Assembly: GCF_001635685.1 (NCBI RefSeq)
Contig: NZ_LWFF01000066.1
Span: 1 to 43,430, forward strand
From: Erythrobacter sp. HI0063
GTDB taxonomy: Bacteria; Pseudomonadota; Alphaproteobacteria; Sphingomonadales; Sphingomonadaceae
Direction: 5' to 3'
Length of the DNA: 43,430 nucleotides
The notes beneath the pieces are model-generated. The model worked only from the letters and a program-made list of their open reading frames with translations, ran no database searches and was not told the origin of the DNA. The position numbers and the translations under genes were made by a program. Shown here one piece after another: positions 1 to 8,782 of the stretch. Positions within the stretch are counted from its first letter, which is position 1; the number at the start of each line of letters is the position of its first letter.

Positions 1-408
1 GGTGGCATGACGCCGGATGCAAACGGCACGATCGAAGCCCTGGCGCTGAGCGAAATCTTGGGCACCGAGCCAAGCATCGCCGATGGTGTCGTGAAATACA
101 CCTTCGCTCGCCAAGGCCGCATGCACGGCGTTGAGATCGGTGGTTCGATGGGGCTTACGACCTGGGCGGCGTTCTCGGGCACCAACGACCTTGCCGCCGT
201 GGATGGTGACTTCATCATGACCGAGGACGAAGTCCAGCCCGTGCTCCGCGCACTGCGCGAGCGGGATATCCATATCGTAGCATTGCATAACCACATGATC
301 GGCGGTGAACCGATGTTTTACTTCCTCCACTACTGGGGAATGGGTCCAGCAAAAGAGCTTGCAGCGGCGATTGCTGCTGCCCGTAACGCACAGGCCGAAA
401 CCGGATAG
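1..408 (+). CDS. DUF1259 (LppY/LpqO-type) protein, 5' end outside window
   Basis: The reading frame is open from base 1 to a TAG at 406-408; an ATG at base 7 is in frame but probably internal. The visible 135 residues match the C-terminal half of DUF1259 proteins. The diagnostic stretch is VALHNHM followed about 10 residues later by FLHYWGMGPA. The usual family protein is about twice this length, exported, and consists of one or two such repeats; its biochemical role is not established. It lies on the cargo side of the Tn7-like element, so it is probably transposon cargo. No terminator is obvious after it. Confidence 0.7.
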   Translation, partial: GGMTPDANGTIEALALSEILGTEPSIADGVVKYTFARQGRMHGVEIGGSMGLTTWAAFSGTNDLAAVDGDFIMTEDEVQPVLRALRERDIHIVALHNHMIGGEPMFYFLHYWGMGPAKELAAAIAAARNAQAETG

Positions 409-887
409 GCGCAACCATTCCGATAAAAATCAGTACGGCAGCGATCGCTTGCACCTCATTGCGACAGGCATTGTCTTCGAAATGGCAGGGAACGTGAGTT
501 ATGTCGCTAGCTGGTGGGCATGTCTTTGAATGCGATGTGGATGGGACACGGCGCCGCGATTTGAATCGCGACCGGATTGTCCGTTTTCTTAGGAAAGCTC
601 CCGAAACCAGACTGTCTCGAAGCGGCCCATGATTTGTCATCGAGTGCAGGCGTGCTGACGGTCGAACTCGGGAAGTCAATATCGTATTGATGATGCCCGA
701 AAATTAGCGTGGAACGCCGACGTCGCTGGACCTTAAATAGCCTTTCAGTGCAGCGGACAACATGGCCGCAACGCAACCACCACGTGGGATAAGCTACGCC
801 AGATTTCCTCCGCTTGGACAATTGGGCGCGATCGCCCAAGCAAGTTAGCTGTGGAACAGAAGCTGCAGCGTGCCCATATGCTAAGCC
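409..887. other. Intergenic region without a convincing gene
   Basis: These 479 bases separate the DUF1259 gene from the kinase gene. Short open frames on both strands have no recognisable protein pattern. Two inverted repeats stand out. One is CGCGATT-TG-AATCGCG at 555-570. The other is TTGGGCG-CGAT-CGCCCAA at 822-839, about 50 bases before the kinase start, which could be an operator. I see no insertion-sequence remnant that I can name. Confidence 0.4.
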
Positions 888-2408
888 ATGTTGAAGACCC
901 TTCGTATCGCACGCCGGGACCGGAAGCGCTTGGAGGAACTATTCAGCGTCACTTCCCGCTATGGACTCGGCCTTCTGCTGGCGCGGATAGGGCTGGACCG
1001 GACGGGCAGCGACGATGCCGGCGACGGGTCGTCACATAGCCTGCCTCGGCGGACCCGCCTTGCCATGGAAGAGCTTGGGCCAACCTTCGTGAAGCTCGGC
1101 CAGATCCTGGCGACACGCGCCGATCTCCTATCTCCGGAATGGATCGCCGAACTCGAGCAATTGCATAGCAAGGCGCCGACGCTTCCCTTCGAGGAGTTGC
1201 GACCGATTGTCGAGGAGGCGCTTGGTGAGGCGCCCGAATGCACCTTTGCGGAATTCGATACAGAACCGCTGGCGGCGGCCTCCATGGCGCAGGTCCATCG
1301 TGCGACGCTGCACGACGGGCGCGCGGTGGTGATCAAAATCCGCCGGCCCGGCATTCGTCCGAGGGTGGAGGCTGATATCCGGCTCCTTGCGCATATTGCG
1401 ACCCTTGCGGAACGCGGCAGCACCGAAGCCAAGCGCTTCGGACCGAGCCGGATGATGCGGCAGCTTGCGGACGCGATGGTCGAGGAACTCGACTTCACGA
1501 ATGAAGCGCGCAATGCTGATCGTCTGCGGACGGATTTCGCGAACGAGCCCAGTGTCGTTGTGCCCGAAATCCACTGGGAATGGACGTCCGAGACGTTGCT
1601 CGTCATGGATTACATAAACGGTGTGCCGCCGAGCAATGCGCAGGCTCTGGTCGCTGCAGGGCTCGATCCGACCAGAATAGCAGCGCTGGGCGCCGACATG
1701 GTGCTCGACATGATATTGGTGAACGGCCGGTTCCACGGCGATCCGCACCCGGGGAACCTTCTCTGCCTGCCGGGCAACCATATAGCTCTGCTGGACCTGG
1801 GCATGGTTGGTTATGTATCTCCGCGCAGGAGAGAGGAATTCGTCAGCTTCGTGCAAGCGCTCAGCACTGGCAGCCCCGCGCAGCTCGCCGACGTGCTGAC
1901 GCGGTGGTCAGTGGGCGACGACGTTCCGGCCGACCGCGTGCTCTCCGCATCCGAACGGCTGATCGCGCGCCATGGCAGCGGTCGATTGGTTCTGGGCGCC
2001 ATGGTAACCGATTTCCTAGGGCTGATGCGCGACGAGCGCATGACGTTACCACCCGATCTTCTCCTGATCTTCAAGGCGCTGATCACGATGGACGGCGTGT
2101 TATCGAAAATTGAACCGGATTTCGACCTGACGCATGCCATGCGACGCTCTTCGTTTCGAATCGCGCAAGCGCGGTTGTCGCCCGAGCACTGGGCTCCCGT
2201 TCTGCAGGGCGTCGCCTGGGAATTGCTCAAGATCGGAGATGATGCGCCGCGCCTGATCCGGGCAGCGATCCGCCGGTTGGAGCAAGACAGAACGCCGCCG
2301 GCTTCATCGCCTTCGGATCGCAGCCGCGCGAGTGCCGACATTCGCTGGGTTGCAGCTGCAATCGTCTCAGGCGCCGTGATCATGGCGATAGCGCCCTGGT
2401 TTTATTAA
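888..2408 (+). CDS. UbiB/ABC1 (AarF) family kinase-like protein
   Basis: This 506-residue protein belongs to the UbiB/ADCK/ABC1 atypical kinase-like family. The family marker KLGQ is at residues 69-72. The Ala-rich nucleotide loop AAASMAQ is at 129-135, the ATP-binding lysine is K150 in VIKIRRPG, HGDPHPGN is at 283-290 and the metal-binding LLDLG is at 301-305. A hydrophobic segment at about 485-506 anchors the C terminus, as in UbiB-type proteins. Chromosomal members support ubiquinone synthesis, but no ubi genes are nearby and the gene sits in the cargo part of a Tn7-like transposon, so its role here is unknown. The ATG at 888 has no strong ribosome binding site. Confidence 0.88.
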   Translation: MLKTLRIARRDRKRLEELFSVTSRYGLGLLLARIGLDRTGSDDAGDGSSHSLPRRTRLAMEELGPTFVKLGQILATRADLLSPEWIAELEQLHSKAPTLPFEELRPIVEEALGEAPECTFAEFDTEPLAAASMAQVHRATLHDGRAVVIKIRRPGIRPRVEADIRLLAHIATLAERGSTEAKRFGPSRMMRQLADAMVEELDFTNEARNADRLRTDFANEPSVVVPEIHWEWTSETLLVMDYINGVPPSNAQALVAAGLDPTRIAALGADMVLDMILVNGRFHGDPHPGNLLCLPGNHIALLDLGMVGYVSPRRREEFVSFVQALSTGSPAQLADVLTRWSVGDDVPADRVLSASERLIARHGSGRLVLGAMVTDFLGLMRDERMTLPPDLLLIFKALITMDGVLSKIEPDFDLTHAMRRSSFRIAQARLSPEHWAPVLQGVAWELLKIGDDAPRLIRAAIRRLEQDRTPPASSPSDRSRASADIRWVAAAIVSGAVIMAIAPWFY

Positions 2409-2747
2409 GCCGTGGTCGGCGAGCCCGTCGAATTTCGGTTGAGTCATTAGCTGAATGGCAGCCTTGTGCGCTCACGCCGCTAACATCGGACAGTCGGCTT
2501 GCGGCCCAGTTTCTGCATCGATCTGTTACCCGTAAGACGCTCAGCCTGGGGAAGTTCGCGTTAAGTCCGAACGCAGCTAGGTTCCTCGAATTTTTCGAAG
2601 AGCCAGGTGATTAAGACTGATTAAGGCTTGACTGCCAAACCTACATCCCCCCTCTGCTTACCAGTCGTCAATTTCGAATCTTGATCGTATGCATACGCGA
2701 TGCGCCTACGACCTACCGATCTTGGGGCTGCGTGATATCCTAGTTGC
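2409..2747. other. Intergenic region between cargo kinase and tnsE-like gene
   Basis: These 339 bases hold no convincing gene. They contain a direct repeat of TGATTAAG at 2608-2615 and 2618-2625, and a perfect 12-base palindrome CGTATGCATACG at 2686-2697. This is the boundary between cargo and the transposition module. No clear terminator follows the kinase gene. No comM 5' sequence is present here, which argues that the left transposon end lies further left, outside the window. Confidence 0.5.
2686..2697. promoter_or_regulatory. Perfect palindrome upstream of the tnsE-like gene
   Basis: CGTATGCATACG is self-complementary over 12 bases and ends 50 bases before the ATG at 2748, next to TTGATC, which could serve as a -35 element. 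Its size and place fit an operator for a dimeric repressor. The small HTH-like protein at 8411-8656 is one candidate ligand, but nothing in the sequence proves this. Confidence 0.35.
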
Positions 2748-4544
2748 ATGAGCTTCATTCAGCTGCAGCGCGAACCGGGCATCCACTACCTCGCCGGGTA
2801 TCAGAACTTCCGCACGTCGCCGGCTTTCGAACATCTTCTCGAGGCCAAATGCTTGCTCCGAAGCATTACGACCGCAGGCGCCGTCGGATCGTCGCTTCAC
2901 GTACCGCTGTCGGATTTCGCGATGTTCCCGATCGGCACGTTGTTCGGCTCGGGTAAAGCGATGATGCTGCGCAATCGCGGTCGCCGACGAACCCGCAGAA
3001 CGATCCTTCTGGGCGACGAAGTCGAGATTTGGGACTTCGAGCGCCCGACCCTCGTCAGTCCGCAGAAGCACGCCAAACCCTTCGACCTGTCGATCCGCCA
3101 AACCGAGAAGGTGTTCATCGACCAGATCGAGGCCCTACACCCCCTCGGTTTGGCCCACGGCGAGCAGTTCCGGTTCATCTGCTCGGGGGTCAGCTTTCTG
3201 CTCGATACGCTTTCGCTGCGCTCCATCGTCTCGCAGAAGAGCCTCGCGGGCATGTTCGTCGACGAGGCGGAGACCGGAATCGACGAGAACGGTACCTACG
3301 TCATCACGCCGTTGCGTCCGTTTCAGAACGCGACCGCGACGCTGCAGATCGCGCTCCTGCTCACCAATCCCGACCTAGCGGATTACATCCGTTTCTTCTT
3401 CCGGCGGGTCGGTGCGGCGATGCGCGGGGAACCCGCCGGGTCGGAAGGGGCGCTGACGTTCCGGGACGCCATGGACTGCACGATCGAAACCGAGCCGCTC
3501 GCGATCGGCCCGCCAGGAAACGAAAGAACGGTCGACTATTGCGACCGGATCATCGCCGACCACCGCAAGCCGAATTTCAGGGATATCGTCGTCCGCATCC
3601 GCAATACGCGGGCGGACGAGCAGATCGAGCTGATCGAGGAGCTCCGCACCGAGGCGGAGCGAGAGAAGCTCAGGGTAGCGTCGAGCACCAAGGTCAAACG
3701 CTACCCGGCGGACAAGCGCACCGTTCGCCTTGGCCGCCTGGACGGCGATTTCGGGCGGCTGTTCCCCGAGTTCGCTAAGCTTGCCATGCGCTTCGATCGG
3801 CAAACCGTCCCCGCCGCGGAAGGCGATAGCCGACCGTCAAGGTTCGATCCTCAAAAGGATCGTCCCGAATTCGTAACGCCGATCGTGTCGTCGGGGCTAC
3901 CCGAACCCGGCGGCAAGGTCCCCCGGGCGGAGAGCGGGCCGGTCGAGACCGTCGTCTTTGAACGCCCGAGCCTGCCGACCCGGTTCCTCGCCACGAGCGA
4001 TGCGCCGGGCCTCGAAGCGCGGATCGCGAAGCTCGACGACGTGCCGCTCTTGATGCGGGAGTTCTTCCTCGCGGGCTACTATATGACCGAGCATCGCTCG
4101 GCGACGAGCCTGCCGGAATACGATCTCGGACGCGGCGAAGAAGTGCTCTATCGGCTCCCACCGTCATGGGGTGGGTTCGCCGCGCCCGACGCGAATGGTC
4201 TCACCCGCTTTGCGGCCGCCGTCCCGCTCGCCTTCGACCACGGCATAGTGTGGGCCATCGAGATCCTCAGGAACGATGCCAGCGAGGCATTCGCCATGGG
4301 GCTCGTCGCGCAGTTCGACCGCGACGACGGGCTGAGCTTTCTTGGCCGGGCGCTGCGCAGCGTCTGCGATCGCGTCGGTCGGCGGCGCGGCGACGATCCA
4401 TCGGGCACCTTCCCGCGCGCCGACTTCCTCGACACGCGGATCGACACCGTCGTCCACAAGAAGACCGTCTGGGACGCGAGGACGCTGGCGCAGGTCATCC
4501 CGGCACGGGCCGAATTGCTCCTGTCGACCGAGCGGAACTTCTAG
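2748..4544 (+). CDS. TnsE-like transposition targeting protein (598 aa)
   Basis: I have no Pfam hit for this protein, but its layout resembles Tn7 TnsE (about 540 residues) as I remember it. The central part, about 138-225, has a Q140-containing hydrophobic segment, an RS after a run of leucines (159-160), then an ITPL strand and a Q.A.LL...D..DY pattern, in the same order as TnsE. The C-terminal part has paired beta strands ending in WAIEI (about 502-506), a D-A-S stretch, and a late VVHKK (H570) where TnsE has NHPK. TnsE directs Tn7 to lagging-strand replication forks and conjugal plasmids through the beta clamp. The gene converges on tniQ, and both stops lie in one CTAG at 4541-4544. It could instead be a different accessory factor; alignment to TnsE is needed. 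Confidence 0.55.
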   Translation: MSFIQLQREPGIHYLAGYQNFRTSPAFEHLLEAKCLLRSITTAGAVGSSLHVPLSDFAMFPIGTLFGSGKAMMLRNRGRRRTRRTILLGDEVEIWDFERPTLVSPQKHAKPFDLSIRQTEKVFIDQIEALHPLGLAHGEQFRFICSGVSFLLDTLSLRSIVSQKSLAGMFVDEAETGIDENGTYVITPLRPFQNATATLQIALLLTNPDLADYIRFFFRRVGAAMRGEPAGSEGALTFRDAMDCTIETEPLAIGPPGNERTVDYCDRIIADHRKPNFRDIVVRIRNTRADEQIELIEELRTEAEREKLRVASSTKVKRYPADKRTVRLGRLDGDFGRLFPEFAKLAMRFDRQTVPAAEGDSRPSRFDPQKDRPEFVTPIVSSGLPEPGGKVPRAESGPVETVVFERPSLPTRFLATSDAPGLEARIAKLDDVPLLMREFFLAGYYMTEHRSATSLPEYDLGRGEEVLYRLPPSWGGFAAPDANGLTRFAAAVPLAFDHGIVWAIEILRNDASEAFAMGLVAQFDRDDGLSFLGRALRSVCDRVGRRRGDDPSGTFPRADFLDTRIDTVVHKKTVWDARTLAQVIPARAELLLSTERNF

Positions 4545-5530
4545 CGCGCGTTCGAGGAACCAGGGCGAAGATAGGTGTCGAGAACGTGGCGCAGCGCGAA
4601 GGGTGTCTGGACGCCCGGCTCCTCCGGCACGATCCAGCTTGCCCAGGCGCGCGCCTCGCCGCACGGACCGACGAGGCCGAACGGCCATCCCCGCAGCAGC
4701 CGGCTGACCCCGCGCATCACGCCGTGCGCAGCGCTGACGGTCATGGACCGGATACTGGGGTTCGCAGTCCTGTAGTCGAGGTCGATCTCCCCGATCGAAG
4801 GATGCAGCGCTTCGCGGACGCGCTTGCCCCAGCGTTTGGCAGCGATCGCTCGGAAGAGCGCCAGCTGGATAGCGAAGAAGGCGATCGGATGGATCCCGTG
4901 CAGATGGGGCCAAGCCACCGCGCGTCCGTCTAACACCGCTTCGTTATGCGCCTGCAGGACGAGCACGCTCGGAGCGGCGATGGACGCGGAAAGGGCGGAA
5001 AGGTCGAGGCCGCACCCGTCGCAATGGCGGAAGCCCGAGCGGTGTGGCTGGTATGGGGCATCGCAGTCCGGGCAGGCGTCCATCAGCACGGCGGCGTGCT
5101 TCGTGCATGCCGGAAAGAGCCGCAGCCGCCAGGTCAGCGGCAAATAGGGGGTGTCGTCGGCGAGGCAATGTGGACAGAAGGCCTGCCCGTGCGCCTTGCG
5201 GATCCGGTGGCGCACGCCGAGTGGCACCACCATGAACGACTGGTTGGCGCCGGAGATGGATTCGGCGAGAACGCCTTCGTAGGCGCCGAGCGTCGTGCGC
5301 CGGCAACGCTCGAGCGGTGTTCCCGTCTTCACCGCCAGAGCTCGGACGAGCTCCGGCGATGCGACGAGATCGCCATCCCTGGTCCAGAACTCGAGGCCGG
5401 GCGCGAGTTCCTTCATCAGCGAGTGGTGCTTGGTACCCTTTGCCGCGGCAATGCGGATCAGCCAGGAGCTGACCGATTCCCGTGGCAATGGGCTTGGACG
5501 GATATGCCAGCGGCTCACGCCGGTTCGCAT
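4541..5530 (-). CDS. tniQ: TniQ/TnsD family target-selection protein
   Basis: This 329-residue protein has the TniQ pattern: an N-terminal RPSPLPRESVSSWLIRIA stretch, then a zinc-finger region. The likely zinc ligands are C119-x2-C122, C142-x2-H145, C153-x2-C156 and C170-x2-C173, with the typical FCPHCL and CPDC motifs. TniQ/TnsD proteins bind a specific chromosomal site and recruit the TnsC ATPase. Because the element sits in comM, this protein most likely recognises comM. The start chosen (ATG at 5530) overlaps the end of tnsC by 16 bases, so the two genes are translationally linked. At 329 residues it is shorter than Tn7 TnsD (about 500). Confidence 0.88.
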   Translation of the reverse strand: MRTGVSRWHIRPSPLPRESVSSWLIRIAAAKGTKHHSLMKELAPGLEFWTRDGDLVASPELVRALAVKTGTPLERCRRTTLGAYEGVLAESISGANQSFMVVPLGVRHRIRKAHGQAFCPHCLADDTPYLPLTWRLRLFPACTKHAAVLMDACPDCDAPYQPHRSGFRHCDGCGLDLSALSASIAAPSVLVLQAHNEAVLDGRAVAWPHLHGIHPIAFFAIQLALFRAIAAKRWGKRVREALHPSIGEIDLDYRTANPSIRSMTVSAAHGVMRGVSRLLRGWPFGLVGPCGEARAWASWIVPEEPGVQTPFALRHVLDTYLRPGSSNAR

Positions 5531-6438
5531 TCCCTGGACGTCTTCACTTCGAGCCGATCGATGACGTCGCAGGCGCGCTCGGAAAGCGGTACCCACGCCA
5601 TGTCCTCGAGGGTCTTCGCGTCGATCACCTCGCGGCCGCTTTGGATGGCCGTACGCGCCGCGAGAAGCATCACCCGCCGGATATGGCCGATGACGTGATC
5701 TCCCTTCTCGAGGATGGTCTCGACGAGCTTGGGATCAGCCACCACATGCGACGTCTTGCGCAGCGGCAGACGCACCTCGAGGTTGTGGATCAGCACATTC
5801 GCCTCGTCGCCGCGTTTCCATGGCGGCAGGACAACCTGCTCGAAGCGGCGCTGCAGCTGCGGATCGTCGTTCAGGATATCGACGCCCGGCGGCGTTCCGA
5901 AGAGAGCAACGCCGCAGCCGCAATCCTCGCCGATCGACTTCACCATGTTCTTGAGCGCCTCGCGGTTGCGATGGGTGCCGTTGGCAAGATCCTGGAACTC
6001 ATCGATGAGAAGCAGCCTAGTCTGCATTGTCCTCAGGACCGCGTAGACCATCGAGGTGAGATGCGAGGTCGACCATCGGAGGTTGAAGGGCTCACTTACG
6101 TAGCGCAGGATCCGGATCGCGAACTCGCGAACCGACGCTTCGCCCGGCATCGACACCCGCACCACGTCGGCACGGTCCGCATCGCCCATCATGCCGGTTT
6201 GCACCGGATAGAGCGACGCAAAATGCTTCGAGATGGTGCTCTTGCCGTTGTAGCTGCGCCCGAACACCGCGATGCTGTGCTCGTGCGGCTCGGGAGCCTC
6301 GAGGATCGCCCTGAGGCGATCCTCGATCTCCATCATGCGCGGATGGTAGATGGTGTCGGGCTCGGCGAGATAGGCGAGCCGAGTGGCATCGTCCGCGAGG
6401 CGAAGGTCGTCGATGGATGTGATGGTGTTGCAGGTCAT
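5515..6438 (-). CDS. tniB: TniB/TnsC family AAA+ transposition regulator
   Basis: This 307-residue ATPase has Walker A GRSYNGKST at residues 60-68 and Walker B LLLIDEF at 142-148, with the TniB family signature around FQDLANGTHRNREALKNMV. In Tn7-like systems this protein polymerises on target DNA, links the target-selection protein to the TnsA-TnsB transposase and controls target immunity. The start overlaps the stop of the transposase gene as ATGA (6435-6438), so the two are translationally coupled. The length is that of TniB rather than the longer Tn7 TnsC. Confidence 0.92.
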   Translation of the reverse strand: MTCNTITSIDDLRLADDATRLAYLAEPDTIYHPRMMEIEDRLRAILEAPEPHEHSIAVFGRSYNGKSTISKHFASLYPVQTGMMGDADRADVVRVSMPGEASVREFAIRILRYVSEPFNLRWSTSHLTSMVYAVLRTMQTRLLLIDEFQDLANGTHRNREALKNMVKSIGEDCGCGVALFGTPPGVDILNDDPQLQRRFEQVVLPPWKRGDEANVLIHNLEVRLPLRKTSHVVADPKLVETILEKGDHVIGHIRRVMLLAARTAIQSGREVIDAKTLEDMAWVPLSERACDVIDRLEVKTSRECEPA

Positions 6439-8198
6439 TGGACGGCTCCACTGGAGGGAAGGATGGTGATGCTGGCGGGGTCGATCCTGACGACCGGGAC
6501 CGGCGGTAGCGGCGACTGCTCGGGCGCCGGCAACCAGTTCCGACCACGCTCGCGCTTGACAGCGTTCTGGGCGATCTTGCGCTGCTTCGCCCGGTCGAGC
6601 TTGGACTTCGGGTTCACGACCCTGGCGTGGCGGGCAGCATCGGCGCGCTCCTTCTCGATGATGCCCAGAATACCCGTTGCCGTCACCCGGCCGCGTTTTC
6701 CGAGCTTGGCCTTGAGGTCGGCCCGCGCCCGTTCCCACTCGGCGACGGTGATCGCCGCGCCCTCGGTGAGCGCGTCGCGAAGCTCGATGTAGCGACCGTT
6801 GCGAGGGTCCTCGACGAACGCGCGGCTGACGTCGGCGGGTTCGCGCTTGACGTTGAGCATGGTCCCCTTGGCGGCGTTCAGCAAAGGCTGGAGCTCGCGC
6901 GCGGTGTAGCTGAGGTAGCTGACGCGAAACCCGTACTTCTCGAGCTTGCGCTTCTCGGTCTTCAGGAAGTCGAGATAGAAGGCCTGCGGATCGTCGACGC
7001 GCCGGGGATCGCCATATTGGGCGACCCCCAGGTTCCACTTCTCCGCCGGCGTCATCCCCAGCGCCGGATGGATGCGGTACGGATATTCGCCAACGAAGTA
7101 GCGGACCATGTTCTCGAGGTATTCGTTGAGGGTCAGACTCGCGGTTTGGATAGGATCGATGCGATCCTTCTCCCGCCTCGTCGAGCTGAAGATGGTGTTG
7201 CCCGGCAGCTTGCGAGTTTCCGTCATCGCGGTCCCGATCATCCGCTCGACGATCCCGCCATGATGCGGCTGCGAGCGGTGCGAGAGGTCGATGCGCCACT
7301 TCCCGCATCCGCGATGGAAGGATTTCGACGTGAAGTCGACGCCGCGGTCGACGAAGATCGCCGAGGGTACGCCGAACCACGGCCAGTCAATCCCATCGAT
7401 GCCCTTCGCCGCGAGCCAGCCATCCTTGGGTAGGCAGGCGATCGCCATCGCCTCGGCCAGTTCCTCGACGCTCGGATATCCGAACGTCACGTGGATACCG
7501 AGCGGCAGGCGCGAGAACTCGTCGACCACCATGGTGAAGGTCGGGCGACCGAGGGAGATCCACAGCTCTTCGGAGATGAGATGCACATCGCTGTAAGTGT
7601 GGTCGATCTGCACCCGCTCGAGCGGATAGGTGCAGAGCGGGGTCGAGCCCTTGTCGCGGTCGTATTTGTCCGCGGCCGCCTGTGCGCCGTGCTTGTGCGC
7701 GTAACGGACACGTACGTCGAGAGCCTCCCAGCGGCGGCGGATGGTCCGATCGGACGGCGGCTTGAGGCCCGCCTTCGCGCAGGCCTTCCGCACGTTGTCG
7801 ATGTAAACAGTGACATGCTGGCCCTTGTAACAGCGCAGCCTCAGGAACCTTTTGAGCTCGGCCTCGGAGATGGCCTCGACCGCCGGATCGAGCTTCGAAT
7901 GCCAGGGGCGCTTGATCGGCACCTTGGAGAGCCCCAGAGCGTGCCCGGCTTCTTCGTAAGCCTTCAACTTGCGGTAGAACTTAGATTTCGACCATCCGAG
8001 CATCCGTGCGGCTTTCTCCGCGTTCTCACTCGTGCGCTTGCCGCAACGGAAGGCGTCGATGACGCCCGCTTCTAAGCTGAGGCGGTTCCAGTCGTCGTCA
8101 CTGATCGTGTCGATCGTGATCTTGCGATCGTTGCCGGCACACGTGAGTTTCGCGGCGCCCTTGGGCAGGGCGGGGATGATTTTCTTGAGATCGGTCAT
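6435..8198 (-). CDS. tniA: TniA/TnsB family DDE transposase
   Basis: This 587-residue protein is the strand-transfer transposase. The N-terminal third (about 45-165) contains HTH segments for end binding, including a GWSKSKFYRKLKAY stretch. The RNase H-fold catalytic triad is D199 in VQIDH, D284 in IFVDRG and E318 in GGIVERM, giving DD34E spacing. The C-terminal basic tail (about 500-587) is where TnsB proteins contact TnsC. I chose the ATG at 8198 because AAGGAG lies nine bases upstream; an ATG at 8231 is in frame but has no such site. The gene leads the transposase-ATPase-tniQ operon. Confidence 0.93.
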   Translation of the reverse strand: MTDLKKIIPALPKGAAKLTCAGNDRKITIDTISDDDWNRLSLEAGVIDAFRCGKRTSENAEKAARMLGWSKSKFYRKLKAYEEAGHALGLSKVPIKRPWHSKLDPAVEAISEAELKRFLRLRCYKGQHVTVYIDNVRKACAKAGLKPPSDRTIRRRWEALDVRVRYAHKHGAQAAADKYDRDKGSTPLCTYPLERVQIDHTYSDVHLISEELWISLGRPTFTMVVDEFSRLPLGIHVTFGYPSVEELAEAMAIACLPKDGWLAAKGIDGIDWPWFGVPSAIFVDRGVDFTSKSFHRGCGKWRIDLSHRSQPHHGGIVERMIGTAMTETRKLPGNTIFSSTRREKDRIDPIQTASLTLNEYLENMVRYFVGEYPYRIHPALGMTPAEKWNLGVAQYGDPRRVDDPQAFYLDFLKTEKRKLEKYGFRVSYLSYTARELQPLLNAAKGTMLNVKREPADVSRAFVEDPRNGRYIELRDALTEGAAITVAEWERARADLKAKLGKRGRVTATGILGIIEKERADAARHARVVNPKSKLDRAKQRKIAQNAVKRERGRNWLPAPEQSPLPPVPVVRIDPASITILPSSGAVQ

Positions 8199-8410
8199 TT
8201 CAACGTACTCCTTCTTTCGAAAATGGAGCACGAGCCGGAAAAAGGGTGCGCGCGACCGGCGCCAAGCGCGCGATGGCGCTTGACTCGGGGCGGCTTTTCG
8301 GCGATGACAAGGGTGCTTAGGGGTCCTCGTATCCCGAAAAGGCCTGGCTCTTCGGAGTCAGGCTTTTTCCATTTCGTGCTGGTGAAGTTTAGTTCTCAGG
8401 CACTGGCTGT
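8199..8410. promoter_or_regulatory. Leader and promoter region of the tniA operon
   Basis: These 212 bases lie between the HTH-like gene and the transposase gene, both on the minus strand. They hold the ribosome binding site AAGGAG at 8209-8214 and the terminator at 8342-8368, so the transposase operon must start from its own promoter within about 8220-8340. No gene is visible. Confidence 0.5.
8342..8368. terminator. Bidirectional rho-independent terminator
   Basis: A nine-base stem GCCTGGCTC/GAGTCAGGC (one G-T pair) with a TTCG loop is followed by TTTTT on the plus strand. Read on the minus strand it is followed by CTTTT. On the minus strand it ends the HTH-like gene 42 bases after its stop codon and insulates it from the transposase operon. 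Confidence 0.8.
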
Positions 8411-8656
8411 TTACATAATTTTCTCCTTGTCGATCGCGCGCAGCCACTCAGCCACGTCCTGGGTGAAGGCGAAGGTTCCGCTCCGGTCCGGAAGCTTGAA
8501 CACGCGAACGCCGAGGCGTCCGCGCTCCTTGGCTTTGCGAAAGGCTGCCGCACTGGGAAACCCGAGGGATTTCCATAGCGCCTCGCCGGTCAGAAACGGT
8601 CCCGATCCATCAACCAGGTGTTCCGCCAGCTTGGTACCCGACGCCTTCGAAGCCAT
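8411..8656 (-). CDS. Small HTH-like DNA-binding protein
   Basis: This 81-residue protein contains the pattern LTGEALWKSLGF, then FRKAKERGRLGVRVF, then an FAFTQDVAEWL end. That is the arrangement of MerR/excisionase-type winged helix domains used as small regulators or recombination directionality factors. The ATG at 8656 is preceded by GGAAGAG; a longer frame from 8728 lacks a comparable site. It is placed between tnsA and the transposase gene and has its own terminator. A role as repressor of the transposition genes is an inference from position only. Confidence 0.6.
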   Translation of the reverse strand: MASKASGTKLAEHLVDGSGPFLTGEALWKSLGFPSAAAFRKAKERGRLGVRVFKLPDRSGTFAFTQDVAEWLRAIDKEKIM

Positions 8657-8782
8657 GTTGTCGCTCTTCCTTTCCGAACCGGAGAATCGCCAGTTGTCGT
8701 GCATGTCACGGCCGTCACGCTTGTCCAAACGACGTTATTGGGGCCAAAATCGTCGCTTGACCCGCCTGCGAATCGAAGAGCG

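Noticed and set aside
409-887. Possible small gene or insertion-sequence remnant
   Set aside because: Short frames on both strands lack starts with ribosome binding sites and show no transposase pattern.
2409-2747. Left end of the transposon just before the TnsE-like gene
   Set aside because: No comM 5' sequence lies to its left and no copy of the right-end repeats is convincing, so the end is taken to be outside the window.
8220-8368. A small RNA or guide RNA ending at the terminator on the plus strand
   Set aside because: The hairpin is well explained as terminator of the minus-strand HTH gene, and no promoter, repeat or CRISPR-like unit is visible, so an RNA-guided system is not supported.
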